A stretch of 7,294 nucleotides of DNA from Burkholderiales bacterium. GTDB taxonomy: Bacteria > Pseudomonadota > Gammaproteobacteria > Burkholderiales > UBA11063. Made by a program: the position numbers and the translations under genes. The stretch covers positions 1-7,294 of the forward strand of contig JAPJMP010000124.1 of the NCBI GenBank assembly GCA_026461645.1, written 5' to 3'. The notes below the pieces were generated by a model. That model was given only the letters and a program-made list of their open reading frames with translations. It did no database searches and was not told the DNA's origin. Position 1 is the stretch's first letter. Every line of letters starts with the position of its first letter. Positions 5,782-7,294 of the stretch are shown piece by piece.

Positions 5782-6228
5782 ATGCAATTAGATGTTAAAA
5801 TTTTAGACTCAAGATTACACGATAATTTACCCCAATATGCAACCACGGGGTCAGCAGGACTTGATTTGCGTGCCTGTATTGAGAGTAAATTGGTAGTGGA
5901 ACCAGGTGCTACAGTATTAGTGCCATCAGGAATTGCTATTCATATAGCAAATCACAGTTATTGTGCTATGATTTTGCCGCGTTCTGGATTAGGGCATAAG
6001 CATGGAATAGTTTTAGGTAATTTAGTTGGATTAATTGATTCAGATTACCAAGGACAGATATTTGTTTCGCTCTGGAATCGAAGTAATTCGCCATTTGAAT
6101 TAAATCCCCTAGAACGAATTGCACAATTGGTAATAGTGCCAGTGGTGCAAGCAAAATTTAATCTAGTATCTGAGTTTAATCAAAGTCAAAGAGGTGTTGG
6201 TGGTTTTGGTAGTACCGGGACTAACTAA
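5782..6228 (+). CDS. dut: Deoxyuridine 5'-triphosphate nucleotidohydrolase (dUTPase)
   Basis: Dut hydrolyses dUTP to dUMP and pyrophosphate in the cytoplasm, keeping uracil out of DNA and supplying dUMP for thymidylate synthesis. The 148-residue protein has all five motifs of homotrimeric dUTPases: AGLDLRA at 25-31, PRSGLG at 66-71, [15 protein letters not shown] at 79-93 with the catalytic aspartate D86, ERIAQLV at 111-117, and the P-loop-like [10 protein letters not shown] at 137-146 that closes over the substrate. Length is typical. A purine-rich AAGAGA (about 5770-5775) precedes the ATG. It is the last gene of the surE operon, 13 bases after the nlpD-like stop. Its TAA interlocks with the TAG of the opposing ttcA, with no intervening terminator. 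Confidence 0.97.
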   Translation: MQLDVKILDSRLHDNLPQYATTGSAGLDLRACIESKLVVEPGATVLVPSGIAIHIANHSYCAMILPRSGLGHKHGIVLGNLVGLIDSDYQGQIFVSLWNRSNSPFELNPLERIAQLVIVPVVQAKFNLVSEFNQSQRGVGGFGSTGTN

Positions 6229-7040
6229 AAAATATCTTCACCTGCTACTAATTCGTGCTGGTTATTCGCAATATCAATAAAGTCATATTTAGTTTTATCT
6301 AATAAGTGTGAAGGTACGATGTTTTGCACCGAGCGAAACATGGTTTCAATTCTGCCGGGATATAATTTATTCCATTCGTGAAGCATTTTTTTGATCGCCA
6401 CTCGTTGCAATTTAGGTTGTGAACCACATAGATTGCAGGGAATAATGGGAAATTGTTTAGTGCTAGCATAGCTAATGATATCTGCCTCAGCACAGTATGC
6501 TAATGGACGAATAATAATGTTTTGTTTGTCATCACTAATTAATTTTGCTGGCATGGCTTTTAATTTGCCACCATAAAACATGTTTAAAAAAAATGTTTCT
6601 AAAATATCGTCGCGATGATGTCCCAGTGCTATTTTAGTGGCGCCAATTTCTTTAGCTACGCGATATAAAATACCACGGCGCAAACGCGAACATAAACCAC
6701 AAGTAGTTTTGCCCTCAGGAATAACCTTTTTAACTGTAGAATATGTGTCTTCAGTAATAATTTTGTAAGGAATGCTAATTTTTTCAAGGTAATTGGGCAA
6801 AACATCTTTAGGGAATCCTGGTTGCCCTTGATCTAAATTTACAGCGCATAAGTTAAACTTGATTGGTGCAATTTTTTGAAAACCAATTAAAATATCTAGC
6901 ATGGTATAACTATCTTTACCGCCAGATAAGCACACCATAATTAAATCTTGATCTTCAATCATAGCAAAATCATGAACCGCTTTGCCCACATTCGCTCTAA
7001 GACGCTTGGTTAGTTTATTAAATTCGTATTCTTTATCCAT
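6225..7040 (-). CDS. ttcA: tRNA 2-thiocytidine(32) synthetase TtcA
   Basis: TtcA is an ATP-dependent iron-sulfur enzyme that thiolates cytidine 32 in the anticodon loop of certain tRNAs. The 271-residue protein has the PP-loop SGGKDS at 39-44 for ATP binding, the cluster-binding pair C114/C117 in TTCGLCS, and [12 protein letters not shown] at 202-213, where C202 or C205 supplies the third cluster ligand. GHHRDD at 140-145 and [12 protein letters not shown] at 153-164 are further TtcA hallmarks that distinguish it from TilS and from the TtuA/Ncs6 group. The protein is somewhat short, with a brief C-terminal tail, but no motif is missing. The start is the first Met after the promoter on the - strand, preceded by ACCACC and no purine-rich Shine-Dalgarno. 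It is transcribed alone within this window. Confidence 0.95.
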   Translation of the reverse strand: MDKEYEFNKLTKRLRANVGKAVHDFAMIEDQDLIMVCLSGGKDSYTMLDILIGFQKIAPIKFNLCAVNLDQGQPGFPKDVLPNYLEKISIPYKIITEDTYSTVKKVIPEGKTTCGLCSRLRRGILYRVAKEIGATKIALGHHRDDILETFFLNMFYGGKLKAMPAKLISDDKQNIIIRPLAYCAEADIISYASTKQFPIIPCNLCGSQPKLQRVAIKKMLHEWNKLYPGRIETMFRSVQNIVPSHLLDKTKYDFIDIANNQHELVAGEDIF

Positions 7041-7074
7041 GGTGGTTATAATCTAAAATTAAATATAAACACAG

Positions 7075-7104
7075 ATTATACCATTTAATTTAGTTGTGCT
7101 TTAA
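7075..7104 (-). promoter_or_regulatory. Promoter of ttcA
   Basis: On the - strand, TGGTATAAT (7083-7075) is a perfect extended -10 lying 34 bases before the ATG at 7040. At 18-base spacing the -35 position reads TTAAAG (7104-7099), a 3 of 6 match, so the promoter probably relies on the extended -10. Predicted start near 7068 gives a leader of about 28 bases. Confidence 0.6.
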
Positions 7105-7112
7105 TCAAGATT

Positions 7113-7131
7113 TTATTTTGCTGTAAAATAA
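7113..7131. repeat. AT-rich inverted repeat
   Basis: TTATTTT (7113-7119) and AAAATAA (7125-7131) are exact reverse complements around the loop GCTGT. It lies between the ttcA -35 region and the rightward promoter at 7229. The stem is all A/T and may be coincidental. Confidence 0.25.
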
Positions 7132-7153
7132 GCATTTACTAAATTGAGCTTTA

Positions 7154-7163
7154 TGCCATGGCA
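7154..7163. repeat. 10-bp perfect palindrome TGCCATGGCA
   Basis: A perfect 10-base palindrome with six G/C bases in an otherwise AT-rich divergent intergenic region. It lies about 50 bases upstream of the ttcA -35 region and 66 bases before the rightward -10, so it could bind a regulator, but nothing identifies one. Confidence 0.3.
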
Positions 7164-7225
7164 ACTTAAAAGATATTAAAATTATGACCAATGTTAGTTA
7201 TGCACTACAAGTTTATAATTGTAAT

Positions 7226-7244
7226 TTGTGGTATAATACTACAA
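7226..7244. promoter_or_regulatory. Operator-like dyad over the -10 box
   Basis: The 19 bases TTGTGGTATAATACTACAA are symmetric at eight of nine pairs around a central A, the exception being G7230 against T7240. The dyad covers the -10 box, where a bound repressor would block transcription. The half-site ACTACAA (7238-7244) recurs exactly at 7204-7210. Much of the inner symmetry could come from the TATAAT box itself. Confidence 0.4.
7229..7237 (+). promoter_or_regulatory. Extended -10 promoter of the gene starting at 7292
   Basis: TGGTATAAT is a perfect extended -10, identical to that of ttcA. No good -35 is visible at 16 to 18 bases upstream. A second TATAAT occurs at 7214-7219. The -10 is centred in a 19-base dyad (7226-7244). 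Predicted start near 7244 would give a leader of about 48 bases. Confidence 0.6.
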
Positions 7245-7291
7245 TTAAATATAAATAGTCTAAACAATTGTTTGTTTAATATAGGATATAA

Positions 7292-7294
7292 ATG
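7292..7294 (+). CDS. Probable start codon of a gene cut off by the window end
   Basis: The last three bases are ATG, preceded by AGGA (7283-7286) at a spacing of five bases and by the extended -10 promoter at 7229-7237. This is the right arrangement for a rightward gene divergent from ttcA. Nothing can be said about its product. Confidence 0.5.

Noticed and set aside
5966..6154. Minus-strand open frame of 62 codons inside dut
   Set aside because: It is antisense to the conserved dUTPase motifs II to IV and has no independent support.
6299..6493. Alternative-frame minus-strand reading of 64 codons inside ttcA
   Set aside because: It overlaps the conserved CNLCGSQ region in another frame; the TtcA frame explains the sequence.
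7153..7179. 8-codon open frame MPWQLKRY as a leader peptide
   Set aside because: It lies upstream of the predicted transcription start and shows no run of regulatory codons.
7184..7258. 24-codon open frame upstream of the gene at 7292
   Set aside because: It spans both candidate -10 boxes and has no ribosome binding site, so it would not be wholly transcribed.
1..7294. A previously undescribed multi-gene system
   Set aside because: Six of the seven complete genes belong to well-known families with intact core motifs or expected degeneracy; the unknowns are single genes and regulatory sites, not a cluster with a shared function.

Overview
The window is AT-rich (about one third G+C by eye) with tightly packed housekeeping genes. 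The gene set fits a low-GC beta- or gammaproteobacterium: E. coli-type (type I) MurB, fused CoaBC, SurE followed by an NlpD-like lipoprotein, trimeric dUTPase, and TtcA. coaBC and dut are neighbours in many proteobacteria (dfp-dut in E. coli). I cannot name the genus from sequence alone.

Layout. Positions 1-387 hold no gene I can support. They contain a relatively GC-rich block, several inverted repeats, possible promoters on both strands, and a TTAAAA tandem repeat next to a TATAAT box. A first rightward operon (388-4102) carries a small C-terminally anchored membrane protein, murB, an exported C45-family Ntn-hydrolase-like protein, and coaBC, with gaps of 3 and 26 bases and then an ATGA overlap. 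A 203-base spacer (4103-4305) carries what look like tandem promoters. The second rightward operon (4306-6228) is surE, an nlpD-like gene and dut, with gaps of 20 and 13 bases. ttcA (6225-7040) runs leftward and its stop codon interlocks with that of dut. The final intergenic stretch (7041-7294) has the ttcA promoter, a dyad-rich rightward promoter, and an ATG at the last three bases that probably begins another gene.

How the genes work together. murB and the NlpD-like protein concern peptidoglycan synthesis and turnover. CoaBC supplies coenzyme A. SurE and Dut handle nucleotides, and TtcA thiolates tRNA. The least ordinary items are the C45-like exported protein (substrate unknown, with a CPSC pair), the tail-anchored 98-residue protein, the NlpD-like protein lacking LysM and two zinc ligands, and a shared promoter-leader layout with no Shine-Dalgarno in front of surE and ttcA. 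I see no mobile element, CRISPR array, tRNA or rRNA, and nothing that qualifies as a new multi-gene system.
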